From assembly GCA_965227445.1 (NCBI GenBank), contig OZ245751.1:1116001-1180000 (forward strand): a DNA stretch of 64,000 nucleotides, written 5' to 3'. The first letter of the stretch is position 1. Each line of letters opens with the position of its first letter. A program made the position numbers and the translations under genes. Shown here piece after piece: positions 26,131-35,900 of this stretch. This DNA is from DT-110 sp030148525. GTDB lineage: Bacteria > Bacteroidota > Bacteroidia > Chitinophagales > Saprospiraceae. The notes beneath the pieces were generated by a model. That model was not told the DNA's origin. It saw nothing but the letters and a program-made list of their open reading frames with translations, and searched no databases.

Positions 26131-26651
26131 TAAAAAGTCATCGGGCTCTACCGACGGGTAAAAGAGGCCGCCCCCGACATTAAAAACAGTGGTATTGGAC
26201 CGGTCACTTATGGCCAGGGGGTCACTGGCTTCCGCCAAAACCTGATCGGCGGGATCGTAGGTAAATGCGCCAAACTGCCCGGCTATACCCAGCGATAGCT
26301 GCCCCCCGCCCAGCTGCATATGGTACGCATAGTTCAGTTGCACATTGGTTCGTTGGAAAGGGCCGGCTTCCTGCTGATCCAGGGCTATTCCCACTCCCGT
26401 GTTGACATCGGCGAGAGGAAGTTGCGCGTACAAACCCAGCCGCTGTGGCGCCCCCGTAAAGCCTGTCCACTTTTGCCGGTAGATGGCAGTTGCCTGTATG
26501 TAATGGCGTGTACGGCCGTTTGAGCCGGGTTCCAGGCCAGGCGGGCGCCTTCAATGAGGGAACCCTGATCCATTTGCTGAGCTTCGACACAGACTTGGCC
26601 CCAAAGAAGCCATCCCACTAAAAAGAACCAGACTGGTTTATTCGTCTTCAT
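26131..26651 (-). pseudogene. PorP/SprF-family T9SS membrane protein, frameshifted and MITE-truncated
   Basis: It starts at 26651 with a signal peptide (MKTNKPVWFFLVGWLLW) and MDQGSLIEGARLAWNPAQTA, typical for the PorP/SprF family of outer-membrane proteins that cooperate with T9SS type B cargo. Around 26505 the frame shifts: the continuation ATAIYRQKWTGFTGAPQRLG and LYAQLPLADVNTGVGIALDQ is in another frame. The reading then runs straight into the MITE at 26130 and the C-terminal half is absent beyond it. It is dead by at least two lesions. Confidence 0.85.
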
Positions 26652-26685
26652 CGCTTTGTTTTTTGCCGAAAGGCTAATCCTGACC

Positions 26686-26976
26686 TTAATCCCTGACCAG
26701 CGTAGGGGCCTGTTTGATAAATAGATCATCCTCATCCACCCGCAAAATGTAGTAGTAAATGCCCGCCGGCAAAGGCTGCCCGCGAAACGTGCCATCCCAC
26801 AAATCCCCCCGCAACTGGAGCAAACCACCGGCTTCGATAGTGCCGTCGCCGCTAGCTGCTCCACCGGCTATTGACAGAGAAACCCGGATCATCCCGGTGG
26901 CCAGACAACCATCTTGTGTTCGTGCATCTACCCGGTAGGTTCCAGGATTACGCACCATCAGATCATTTCCCTGCCC
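26686..26976 (-). pseudogene. C-terminal fragment of a T9SS type B (CHU_C) secreted protein
   Basis: About 95 codons end in a gliding-motility/CHU_C-like sorting domain: NPGTYRVDARTQDGC, LWDGTFRGQPLPAGIYYYIL and a final LVRD. No plausible start; the frame is cut at the terminator of the next gene at 26979. Large CHU_C proteins usually precede PorP/SprF genes, as here (34-bp gap), so this is the rump of a decayed T9SS type B operon. Confidence 0.75.
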
Positions 26977-26978
26977 CG

Positions 26979-27009
26979 AAAAAAGGCGATGCCATCTAGG
27001 ATGGCATCG
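26979..27009 (-). terminator. Intrinsic terminator of the beta-helix protein gene
   Basis: CGATGCCATC (minus strand, 27009-27000) pairs perfectly with 26996-26987 across a 3-base loop, followed by CC and six or more T. It lies 13 bp after the stop at 27022. Confidence 0.85.
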
Positions 27010-27021
27010 GGGATGGCATCC

Positions 27022-28806
27022 TTACTGCCGCACCACCAATCTGGTCTCCGCCCCGGCCCGTAACACATACGTGCCTCTTGGTATGGATCCGAGGTGTATG
27101 GTAAGTTCGGAGGTGCGGGCGATTCGCGTTTCCACAACTTGCCCCGGCAGGGTAAGGAGTTGCACCTCGGTTCCCGGTGTTAAGCCGGCGATCGTCAGTT
27201 GGCCAAAAAAGGGGTTGGGATAGGCCTGAACGTCGGTATCGGGAACGGATCCCTCAAGAGCGGTGATCACCACCGAGCTGTAATCGGTTTCCATGCAGGT
27301 TGAAGGTTGCTGTACCTGCATGCGGTAGTGGGCCTCCAGAGCGGGTACATCCGTTCGGATCTGATCGTGGCGGATGGGCGGAATGGTGCCCAGATGCTGA
27401 TAGTAGCTGCCAAAATCATACCTAAAAAGACTGTGAACTGCAGTAGCCCGCGAATCCGGATTGTCAATGTTGCCCCGAACCCAGTTGTCCAATGACAAAT
27501 GGTCCTTGTCATCTAGGCGGAAGAGGCCATGAAAAAAAGAGGAGGTGTTGGTTACTTGATTACCAATAAAGGCCAGGTCACCCACAGACCCACCTGTTAT
27601 AACAAAAAGGCCGTAGCCTTCGGCCCGGTTTCGGAAAAAAGTGTTGTGTGGTCCATTGACGCCGTGACTGGCATCCACCACTATGTTTTGTACTACATTG
27701 CCCTCCATCAGGTTTTGGTAGACGTAATTGCCGTGCAAGACCAGGTCGCCGGCAGAATCCTCGGGCAAACTAACGTCGGTCCAATGGGGTTCGCGAGAAT
27801 AATTGTAGGCCAGTACATTCCCATTGGCTCCGGCCTGCAGGATCATGCTGTGCCGCAAGCGCCGAAAATTATTCTGGTGGACAAGGCAATCACCGGCCGT
27901 AAACTGCAGCATCACTCCGTAACCGCGTCCGCCCGAACCGTACCCGTGCGCTTCTTCGAAATAGCTGTTTTCTATACTCACCTGCGCGCTGCGCTGAATG
28001 GTCACGTGCGAAAAATTTCCAAATCGGCTATGTATCCCCGAGATACTGGCATCCAGCGCATAGTCAAAAAATACGTTCGCAGTTTGCCGGTCGGTGGTGT
28101 CGAGACGCTCGATGCTAAGGCATTGAAGGTGTACTTGTCGGCGGGGTGTGACCTTGAGAAGGGTAAGATTATCAGGCCGGAAATCCCTGCGCAGGGGTTT
28201 GACAAGCGATATACGGTTTCCCGCGATTGCCTGAATGCGACCAATCTGCCCGGTGCTTTGTAATGCCCAATCGCTGGTTACCAATTCCTGATCATTACCC
28301 GGGCGCAGCCATAGCAGGTCACCGGGGCGGAGGGAATGATCACTGCTCACTTCCAGATCGTATTGTCCCATGGCAGCACTTCCGACCACCTGCACATTCG
28401 TCTCTGCCACAGAGCCACGGATCTGAATACCGTGGTGTTCGCCGGGTTGCAGCAAAAGGCGGGCCTCCGGCATGCCGGATTCATCCTGCCGTTCCCCGCG
28501 AATGATAACCGAATCGGGAAGTATAATAGGCTCCCGGAATAGGTAGTCACCCTTTGGAATCAGAATCAAGCCAGGCCCTTTCAGGCTGGCCAGTGCACGT
28601 TGCATAGCCTCATCACTCGGGGCCTCACCGGTAGGGTCGGCCCCGTGAACTGTCAGTACCGTCCGGTTAGATGTAGCAAATACGGTACTGACTCCGGGAG
28701 CAGACCAGTCAGTGCGCTGACTGTCCGGAATGATCTGGCTTTCGCCAAAAAAAGGCAGGAGCAGAACAATTACCAATACGTTACAAAATGGCCAATTCAT
28801 AGACAA
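27022..28806 (-). CDS. Secreted parallel beta-helix protein with T9SS sorting domain
   Basis: 594 residues. A signal peptide (about 1-23, ending in GESQ) precedes a right-handed beta-helix of the pectate-lyase superfamily: an N-terminal cap with HGADPTGEAPSDEAMQRAL, then stacked Asn-rich coils such as IENSYFEEAHGYGSGG, LVHQNNFRRLRHSMIL and GNVVQNIVVDASHG. The last ~80 residues (AYPNPFFGQLTIAGL to RLVVRQ) are a T9SS type A domain, so it is exported and probably surface-bound. Such folds bind or cleave polysaccharides. The substrate and catalytic residues cannot be assigned. Confidence 0.85.
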   Translation of the reverse strand: MSMNWPFCNVLVIVLLLPFFGESQIIPDSQRTDWSAPGVSTVFATSNRTVLTVHGADPTGEAPSDEAMQRALASLKGPGLILIPKGDYLFREPIILPDSVIIRGERQDESGMPEARLLLQPGEHHGIQIRGSVAETNVQVVGSAAMGQYDLEVSSDHSLRPGDLLWLRPGNDQELVTSDWALQSTGQIGRIQAIAGNRISLVKPLRRDFRPDNLTLLKVTPRRQVHLQCLSIERLDTTDRQTANVFFDYALDASISGIHSRFGNFSHVTIQRSAQVSIENSYFEEAHGYGSGGRGYGVMLQFTAGDCLVHQNNFRRLRHSMILQAGANGNVLAYNYSREPHWTDVSLPEDSAGDLVLHGNYVYQNLMEGNVVQNIVVDASHGVNGPHNTFFRNRAEGYGLFVITGGSVGDLAFIGNQVTNTSSFFHGLFRLDDKDHLSLDNWVRGNIDNPDSRATAVHSLFRYDFGSYYQHLGTIPPIRHDQIRTDVPALEAHYRMQVQQPSTCMETDYSSVVITALEGSVPDTDVQAYPNPFFGQLTIAGLTPGTEVQLLTLPGQVVETRIARTSELTIHLGSIPRGTYVLRAGAETRLVVRQ

Positions 28807-28849
28807 GAGTTGCTATAATATGCCGGGCACGGTTGACGCTGTAGAGGGG

Positions 28850-28922
28850 GAGGTTCACGGCCCAAGGTCCACGGTCCACGGCCCAGGGTCCAAGGTCCAT
28901 GGTTCACGGTTCACGGTCCCTT
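28850..28922. repeat. Degenerate heptamer tandem repeat (GGTCCAC type)
   Basis: About ten head-to-tail 7-base units near the consensus GGTCCAC/GGTTCAC. Related blocks occur at 41910-41950, 46856-46890, around 48545-48570, 48970-49000, 49317-49370 and 49525-49560. Confidence 0.8.
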
Positions 28923-29842
28923 TCTGCATTACCGTCGGCACACAGTTTGGGCATGCACGGCTTATGGCGTGACTTTCACTTTTGATAAGGCCATACTATG
29001 GCATTTACATTACACCAAACCACTTTATTGGTGAGAATGATGGTTCCTTCCTACACCACGGCTTCGGCGGGTATGCGAGTTCATAATATTAACCTAAACC
29101 TCAGCCTCAACCTTCCCGGCCCGCCGAAGCGGAGAGGAGGGAATCATTGCGCAAAAGAATCCGAGGGTGACGGAAGATCAGGCAAAGGAATAGGCTGGGT
29201 TTCTTAACCTTTAGGCTAGGTACGAAAAGCAGGAAGGATTAGTTGCATCTGGCCACTAATCCCCCTGGGGTACCTCTACTACCAATTTATGTATGGGTTT
29301 TGTTGTATTTCTTTAAAATGGCTGGAACGTTGGCTTCCATGCCGCGGTCCCAACCATCCATGTTCAAGTTTTCGTGTTTTCAAAGTGTGCGGTGCTCAAA
29401 AAATAAGCGTGTGGGTAAATGAGCCGGGGATCGGCTTTAAAGCGTCCCCCCGGTACCTGTTCACGGACTAAAACGCGTAATATTTTAAGGCATACCGGAT
29501 TGTTTTTGCTTTCGCAAAAAGGAATAAAAAGCTGGTTGACAGCTTTTTAGTTAGATGTAATATAGTAGTGGTAAGCGTGCTGTACTTGGTGAGAACGTTG
29601 CAAAAAAGGCAAATCGATGAGCACCTTTCAAGAACGGCTGTGGTTAGCACTGTATGTTGGAAAAGAAAAAACGAACTGCGTGTTAGTGAACGCTGCAGTG
29701 AGACAGACGACTTCCTAACAGTATTAAGTGTTTCTTTAATTCAAGTATACGAGTTTTCAACATTATATGCACGAAATCGGGCGGCTTTTATTAAAGAAAA
29801 ATTTAATGTATTAGTGTTTGCTATATGTTTAGTACCCTTTAT

Positions 29843-29892
29843 CAGGTATCAGGTATGAGGTGTGAGGTGTGAGGTGTGAGGTGTGAGGTGTG
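29843..29892. repeat. Heptamer tandem repeat (GTGTGAG type)
   Basis: Head-to-tail GTGTGAG units, about six copies, preceded by a GTATCAG variant. Related to the GTTTGAG block at 32604-32640 and its complement near 63813-63858. Confidence 0.85.
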
Positions 29893-30021
29893 TTGGACTG
29901 AAATATTAATACACTTCTGACCTCCGAACTCTGACTTCCAACCTCTGCCGTTAGATTTACAGAAACCCATTCTTCCCTTTTTGCGTAAGCATAACCAGAA
30001 CCCTTTACTACTACAATACTC

Positions 30022-31707
30022 ATGATTCGAAAAGCAGTCCTCCCGCTGCTGTGTTGCATAATTGGCTGGAGCCAAATGCGGGCAGTAGATGTTCATCCAC
30101 CAGCGGATATCATTCATTTACAGGAAGTGATCTGTTCCGGACAATCCTTTAGTCTGGGGTCACAAACCTTTACTGAAACGGGAACCTATAATGTCTCAGT
30201 CTATGAGAATGAGCAATGGGTCGATTATCGCCTGGACCTTACAGTGCTTCATCCGGACGCCACCTGGACAGGTGACACACAACTCCATTGCGACCGTCCA
30301 TCGGTAACCTTACAAGCCACGGGAGACACCGGGCCGGGAACTATCAGTTATAAATGGGAGCGACAAACGGGTGAATATACCGTTGACAACATCAGCTTTG
30401 CCCCTTCAGTGTCCATTTTGCAAACGGGTACCTACTACTTGCAAGTGACCCAGCAATACCGGGGAGTTTATTGTGCCGATCGCTCCTGGGCCATTTCGGT
30501 AGGGGTGGAGACGACGGTGACCGAACGCTACGATACCATTGCGCCGGGCGAAACCATCTTCATCCAGGGGGATGCGATTACGGAAGCCGGGGTGTACGAA
30601 TGGACTGTAACGACCTCGCCCACCTGCATCCAGTTAATACGTGCCCATGTCACGGAGTTGGATCCGCCGCCACCAGCGGCCACCTGCCGGTCTTCCCTTA
30701 CGGTAGACCTAAGCAATCAGTGCTGGACAGAAGTCACTAAAGAGCAGATCATCACGAGCGGTATGGATCAGGTAGCCAGCCTGGTCATGCAGGATCATTA
30801 CCCTTACAACGAAGGATTTGTGGAAGGACCGGGTACGTTTTGGGCGGAAGCCTACTCGGCAGAAAACGTGCTGTTGTGCCATACTCAAGTCACCGTTCGG
30901 GATGTGACGGCGCCGGTCATTTTGCCCCGGGTCACCGAGCTGATGCTGGAATCGGCCGGAAGTACTTCGATCAATCCATGGGCCTTAGTCGATGATGCCT
31001 ACGACGCTTGCTCCAGTATTTCCCTGACTGCCTCGCCCCCAGAGCTCACCCTTGCTGATCTGGGGCACCGTACTATAGAGCTTACCGCAACCGATGAAGC
31101 GGGCCACCAAACCCGGGTTACGACTACCGTTTCTGTCGTGCCTCCCGTTTGCCTTCCGGACCTGCGATGGACCTACCCCCTTACGAGTGGCACCTACCGT
31201 GCAGCGGGCGATATTTTGCTCACTGCTCCCTTGGATAGTGCAGCAGCGGTCGTCCTGGAGGGGCAAACTGTCACCCTGGGACCGGGGTTTCGTACCGGCA
31301 GTGGGTGTACCTTTCGGGCCAGTGCCCAAGCTTGTGGTGATGGGGAGGTTAGGGGATTAGGAGATGAGGAGAAAGGGGGAGTTGGAGAGAGGGATATCGA
31401 TCCTCTGGATCGACGAGAATTGGAGCGTTGGGGAATTGGGGAGGATCGTGGGGTTTTTCTGTCTGTTTTTCCAAATCCGGTTGTTGCTAATGGTACTATT
31501 AGGTTGCAGGTTACGGAGCCTCAATCCATCAAGATTTATATGGTAGATGCGCTGGGACGTCCGGTTCATACCTTTGATTCTGGAGCCCACCGCGATGCAG
31601 GAGTATTCACTTATTCAATAAAACCAGATGAATTTTCGGGGGGCTGGTATGTGTTGATTGCTCACACAGAATCTGGAGTAATCCAGGAAAAGATCCTGGT
31701 CAGGTAA
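30022..31707 (+). CDS. Secreted modular protein with T9SS sorting domain
   Basis: 561 residues. A signal peptide (MIRKAVLPLLCCIIGWSQ) precedes Ig/PKD-like beta modules, one with paired Cys (CSGQSF, LHCDRPSV), an HYR-like module around 290-370 (VRDVTAPVILPRVTELML, TATDEAGHQTRVTTTV), a module shared with the subtilase at 32997 (TVTLGPGFRTGSGCTFRA), and a T9SS type A domain (FPNPVVANGTIRLQV to EKILVR). The linker just before the sorting domain (about residues 440-475, GEVRGLGDEEKGGVGERD and on) is encoded by sequence resembling the intergenic repeat at 45396-45610, so a repeat seems to have entered the gene in frame. No catalytic site seen; probably an adhesin or matrix protein. Confidence 0.82.
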   Translation: MIRKAVLPLLCCIIGWSQMRAVDVHPPADIIHLQEVICSGQSFSLGSQTFTETGTYNVSVYENEQWVDYRLDLTVLHPDATWTGDTQLHCDRPSVTLQATGDTGPGTISYKWERQTGEYTVDNISFAPSVSILQTGTYYLQVTQQYRGVYCADRSWAISVGVETTVTERYDTIAPGETIFIQGDAITEAGVYEWTVTTSPTCIQLIRAHVTELDPPPPAATCRSSLTVDLSNQCWTEVTKEQIITSGMDQVASLVMQDHYPYNEGFVEGPGTFWAEAYSAENVLLCHTQVTVRDVTAPVILPRVTELMLESAGSTSINPWALVDDAYDACSSISLTASPPELTLADLGHRTIELTATDEAGHQTRVTTTVSVVPPVCLPDLRWTYPLTSGTYRAAGDILLTAPLDSAAAVVLEGQTVTLGPGFRTGSGCTFRASAQACGDGEVRGLGDEEKGGVGERDIDPLDRRELERWGIGEDRGVFLSVFPNPVVANGTIRLQVTEPQSIKIYMVDALGRPVHTFDSGAHRDAGVFTYSIKPDEFSGGWYVLIAHTESGVIQEKILVR

Positions 31708-32101
31708 TGCGAATGTGACATTTTTCGCAAAATGAATTACGGTTAGTTTCCAATCGTAATTAATTAACTTTTAGTATGCAGGGGCAAGGAAGTTAATATT
31801 TTACCACTTACCGTTGACACGCAAAACTGCGGTTGTGGCATGTTTTCCTTGCAGGATCACACTAATCTTGCTATATTTACGATGTATTCAAACCAATCCC
31901 TGGACGTATGAAAGGCGAAGCCCATCGCCAAAATCCACCCATACAGTCCGTTTTAACCACCCTTATTATTGCATTTTACACCAGCGGCCGATGCTGTGCC
32001 TGGTGTTCAATAAGCTGAATTGTAGCGTGACCGGCTACCCTTTACTAAGTAATCCCGTGGACTTGTACTGATTTTACGTTGACACGCTAAATTCAAATCA
32101 T
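31708..32101. other. Intergenic stretch, no gene recognised
   Basis: About 390 bases with no convincing coding sequence; an 85-codon frame (31814-32071) has no family signal and overlaps the probable promoter region of the next gene. Confidence 0.5.
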
Positions 32102-32596
32102 ATGAAGTCCTCTTTACTACTGGAGCAGCCACCATCGGCTGTGTTTTTATGGGATGAAGTTCAGCGCGACACGCGGTTGCTGACCGAACCCGTTCGACGA
32201 ATGTCGGCCCTTGTTTTAAGCATTCACGGTGGCTTATTATTGCTACCTATGATTACACCTGCTCAATTGAGCATTTCCTTCGCAACCTGCGTACTGGTTC
32301 TAATTATCGTGCGCCTTTGTAATGCCCTTATCTGCCTGAAAACGGTCTTTAAACCAGATGGTATTCTGGTCGCCTACTTTCGCTACGGCTCCCGCAAGGT
32401 ATTTCTCCACCGCGAGGATATCCGATCAGCTAAGCTCGTTCGCTTACCCTTCTGGAGTACACCTGCAGATGGCCCTACCTACCGCGTCTACGGACGTCAG
32501 GCCATCGCCGTTAGTCTGCGCGACGGGCGCACCGTGTACATAGGCACCCAGGAACAGGAGGCAACCCTGAACCGGGTACTGCATATGTACAATTAG
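32102..32596 (+). CDS. Small membrane protein with PH-like domain
   Basis: 164 residues. Two hydrophobic helices (about 36-52 and 56-76: ALVLSIHGGLLLLPMI and FATCVLVLIIVRLCNALI) are followed by a beta-rich cytosolic part ending VSLRDGRTVYIGTQEQEATL and LNRVL, typical of bacterial PH-like (bPH/DUF6141-type) domains. The role is unknown; such proteins are often envelope-stress or membrane-organising. It stands alone, with a terminator 130 bp downstream. Confidence 0.75.
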   Translation: MKSSLLLEQPPSAVFLWDEVQRDTRLLTEPVRRMSALVLSIHGGLLLLPMITPAQLSISFATCVLVLIIVRLCNALICLKTVFKPDGILVAYFRYGSRKVFLHREDIRSAKLVRLPFWSTPADGPTYRVYGRQAIAVSLRDGRTVYIGTQEQEATLNRVLHMYN

Positions 32597-32603
32597 ACAG
32601 GTG

Positions 32604-32640
32604 TCAGGTTTGAGGTTTGAGGTTTGAGGTTTGAGGTATG
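32604..32640. repeat. Heptamer tandem repeat (GTTTGAG type)
   Basis: Four perfect GTTTGAG units in a row plus degenerate ends, 8 bp after the stop of the PH-like gene. The flank then carries a CTTCGTTGAAGCTTCGGCGG palindromic piece. Confidence 0.85.
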
Positions 32641-32726
32641 CCTCCTTCGTTGAAGCTTCGGCGGTCAGGGAGGTTTGAGGTGTTCAACTCATCGAAAGAA
32701 TTAGGAGACAGGTTGCGAATGTAGAT

Positions 32727-32762
32727 ACTACCGGTGTCTCGTATGGTGCCGGTAGTTTTTTT
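32727..32762 (+). terminator. Intrinsic terminator
   Basis: ACTACCGG at 32727-32734 pairs with CCGGTAGT at 32749-32756 and is followed by seven T. It serves the PH-like protein gene. Confidence 0.8.
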
Positions 32763-32879
32763 ATGGGAAATAAGCCAGCCGAGACTGTTTATTGCTACCG
32801 GTCCGGCTGACAATCCCGGCCGACGTACCTGGCAGGTTCAGGACCTGATCGGCAAAATGATTATTTCAGCGTTGTAAAG

Positions 32880-32996
32880 TCACGCTCCACGCTCCACGCT
32901 CCACGCCCCACGCTCCACGCCCGACGCTGATGGGGGCAAAACCAAGCAACCCCGCTTCCCTGAAGTCCCTTTATTCTCTCCAGTCCCAAAAGGTCC
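32880..32996. repeat. Composite repeat: CACGCTC heptamers plus 3' module
   Basis: Seven CACGCTC/CACGCCC units, then GGGGGCAAAACCAAGCAA, then a run of CAGTCCC/TCCCTGAAGTC pieces ending at the stop codon of the subtilase gene. The same order of modules occurs at 45711-45820, again ending exactly at a minus-strand stop codon (WYL gene). Confidence 0.75.
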
Positions 32997-35900
32997 CTAC
33001 TGCACCACCAACGTCTTACTGACCACGCCTTCATCGGTGATGAGTCGCACCACGTACAACCCGGACGGCAGATCACCCACGTATAGGTCAATGTCGTACC
33101 GGCCCGGATCCCGTTTTTGCGAAAGCAATAGCGAACGAACGGGACGACCCTGCAGATCGTACAAAGTCAACTGACATGTCTGTTCACTGGCCAGTGCCAG
33201 GCGGACCGTGGCCAGGTCAATGGCCGGATTAGGCTGAATACGCAGGTCGTGATGAGCGTCTGCCTGGACGGAAGTCGGCGGCAAATAGGTGCCAATGACC
33301 GGCTGTTCAGCATTCGCCTGCGGGCGACAGGGACGAATACGGGCGAGGAAGCGGGATCCCGGTCTGGCGTGAAATCCAGGTTCCAGGATGATCACCTCAC
33401 CGGCCTCGTAGCGCGTGTCCAGGCCGGGGGGGATCTTGCCACTAGCCAGAATGCCGCGCTGGGCAAAGGCATTGCGGTGCCCTTGCTGGCGTCCGCGAAA
33501 CGCGTGGTCCCGGGGATGTTCTTCACAAATGACTTCGTCGGCACAGGCCAGTCCGGAGGTGTCGCGAACCATTATGTTCAGTCGGATGGTCGTACTGTTC
33601 CCGTGCACATCGGTAGCCCGGATATTCCGTTTCTTAGGTCCGATCATGGTGCAATCGAACTGGAAACCCACCGTGTCGAAGGTGAGCGGGCCACAGGCAT
33701 CGTAGAACAGATCGGCCAGATCGGTAGAGTCGATCCTAATGTCACCCATGGGACGGAGGACCACATCCATGTCGGCAGCCATTACGGTAGGGGCGATAGT
33801 ATCCAGCACGGTAACCTGAGAAACACAGGAGGCCGTATCTCCATTTCCGGTAAGTATGGTAAGACGAACCGGATGGGTGCCCACATCGTCGCAATCAAAG
33901 GTATACCAGTCGAGGCTGCGATCAATAATTCCGCAATTATCGAGGCTATTGTCCTCCAGATCTGCCGGTGCAAGGTTGGCCTGTCCCAGTGCATCCAGGT
34001 ACACGGTGGTATCCCGGCAACTTACCTGCGGATCGATGGGGTCAATGACCGTGACGTGCGCAATACAAGTTCCGATATTGCCTCCGGCGTCGGCCACCTG
34101 CAATTGTACCTCATTAACCCCTAAATCGTCACAGGTAAACAGGTCTTGTGATAAGCCCATCTCCATGATGCCGCAATTATCGGTGCTGCCGTCGTTGATC
34201 AGGAGTGGATTGATATAGGCACCACCGCCCAAACCAAGGTAGACCGAAGTGTCCCGACAGCGGGCAATAGGAGTTATGGAATCCCTGACCGTTACGGTGC
34301 TTTCGCAAAAAGAGGAATTCGACTCCAGATCGGTTACCGTCAGGGTGACTAATTGTGGCCCCAGATCGCTACAGGTGAAGGTGTCCCGGTTCAGCTCACG
34401 CGTGGCAATGCCGCAGGCATCGGGTCCGGAGGCATCGATCTCATCAATGGTCAGGACGGCTATGCCCGCCGTATCGAGGTACACGGCGGTGTTCCGGCAG
34501 GTGGCCATCGGGGTAATCGTATCGATGACCGATAGGGTAGCGGAGCATTCGGCTATAGTACCACCGGCATCGGCTATTTGCATGGTGACCACCAGCGTAC
34601 CTACATCCTCACAGGTTACCTGGCTGGGCAGGCTGACCCGTTCGACGATGCGACAGTTGTCGGTGCTTCCTCCATCCATAATATTCGCGGGAAGTGGTAA
34701 TATGCCGGAGACTGGTAAATAGACGGTGGTATCCCGGCAAATGGCCACCGGGTTGATGGTATCCCGCACGGTTATCTGACTTGTACAGGTTCCGATGTTC
34801 CCGCCACCATCCGCTACCTGCAATTGAATGGCCGTGACGCCCAGGTCATCACAGCCGAGCAAATCCCGGTCCAGGCCCCATTCGAGGATACTGCAATTAT
34901 CCGTGCTGCCATTCTCCAGCATAGCGGGTGTTAGTAGCGCCGTGCCGGAGGCATCCAGGTATACCAGGGTGTCCCGGCAGCGGGCAACAGGGGTAATCGT
35001 ATCCAGGACCTGTACGGTACTTTGACACGAAGAGGTATTACTGTCCGGGTCCATGATAGTAAGTGTTACCAACTGAGGCCCCCGGTCCGCACACTGAAAG
35101 ACATCGCGGTCCAGCTCACGACTTAGTATACCACAGGCATCCGGTCCCGACGCATCAATTAATACGGGGTCAAGCATAGCCATCCCTTGCTGATCCAGAT
35201 AGATGGAGGTATCCCTGCATCGCGCTTGCGGTGTAATTGTATCCTGTATGGTTACCATACCAGAGCATGCACTTCCATTACCGTAGGTGTCGTCCACCCC
35301 CATAGTTAATGTCAGTTCTCCAACGTCGGCACAGGTAACGCGGGACCGGGACAGTCCGTACGCTCCAATACCACAGTTATCACTACTCCCCGCATCAAGC
35401 AGGTTGTCAGGTAAATCCAGCACCCCGGATGCGGGGAGGTACAATACGGTATCCCTGCATCTTGCGATCGGTGCTAAGGTGTCGAGGAGTACTACTTTTG
35501 ACTGGCAGGTTGCTATATTCCCCCCGGCATCGGCAACCTGCAGGGTAATGAGTGCAGTATCTCCGTCGGCGCAAGTAACCACATCCTGATCCACGGCCCA
35601 CTCCGTCAGGGCGCATTGATCAAAGCTACCTGCATCGATCATTTCGGGGGTAATCATACCCTGGCCCAGGCCATCGAGGATAACAAAGGTATCCCGGCAA
35701 ATAGCGGTGGGAGTGATGGTATCACGTATGCTTATTATGCTTTCGCAAAAAGAGGTATTGCCCCGGGTATCCTCAATCTGCAGTTGTACGGATTGGTTGC
35801 CAAGGTCTGCACAGCTAAATCCTCCACTAGCTACGCTTCGGTTGGCGATACCACAATTATCAGTGCTACCCGCATCGATGGAGGCGGTCAGTAGCGTAGC

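Larger units (their letters stand above)
28807..30021. other. 1.2 kb intergenic region, no gene recognised
   Basis: It holds two heptamer repeat blocks (listed separately), a 27-bp hairpin at 29236-29262 (GGATTAGT stem), and short open frames without family signal. The part from 29470 to 29840 is AT-rich and probably carries the promoter for the gene at 30022. Confidence 0.5.
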
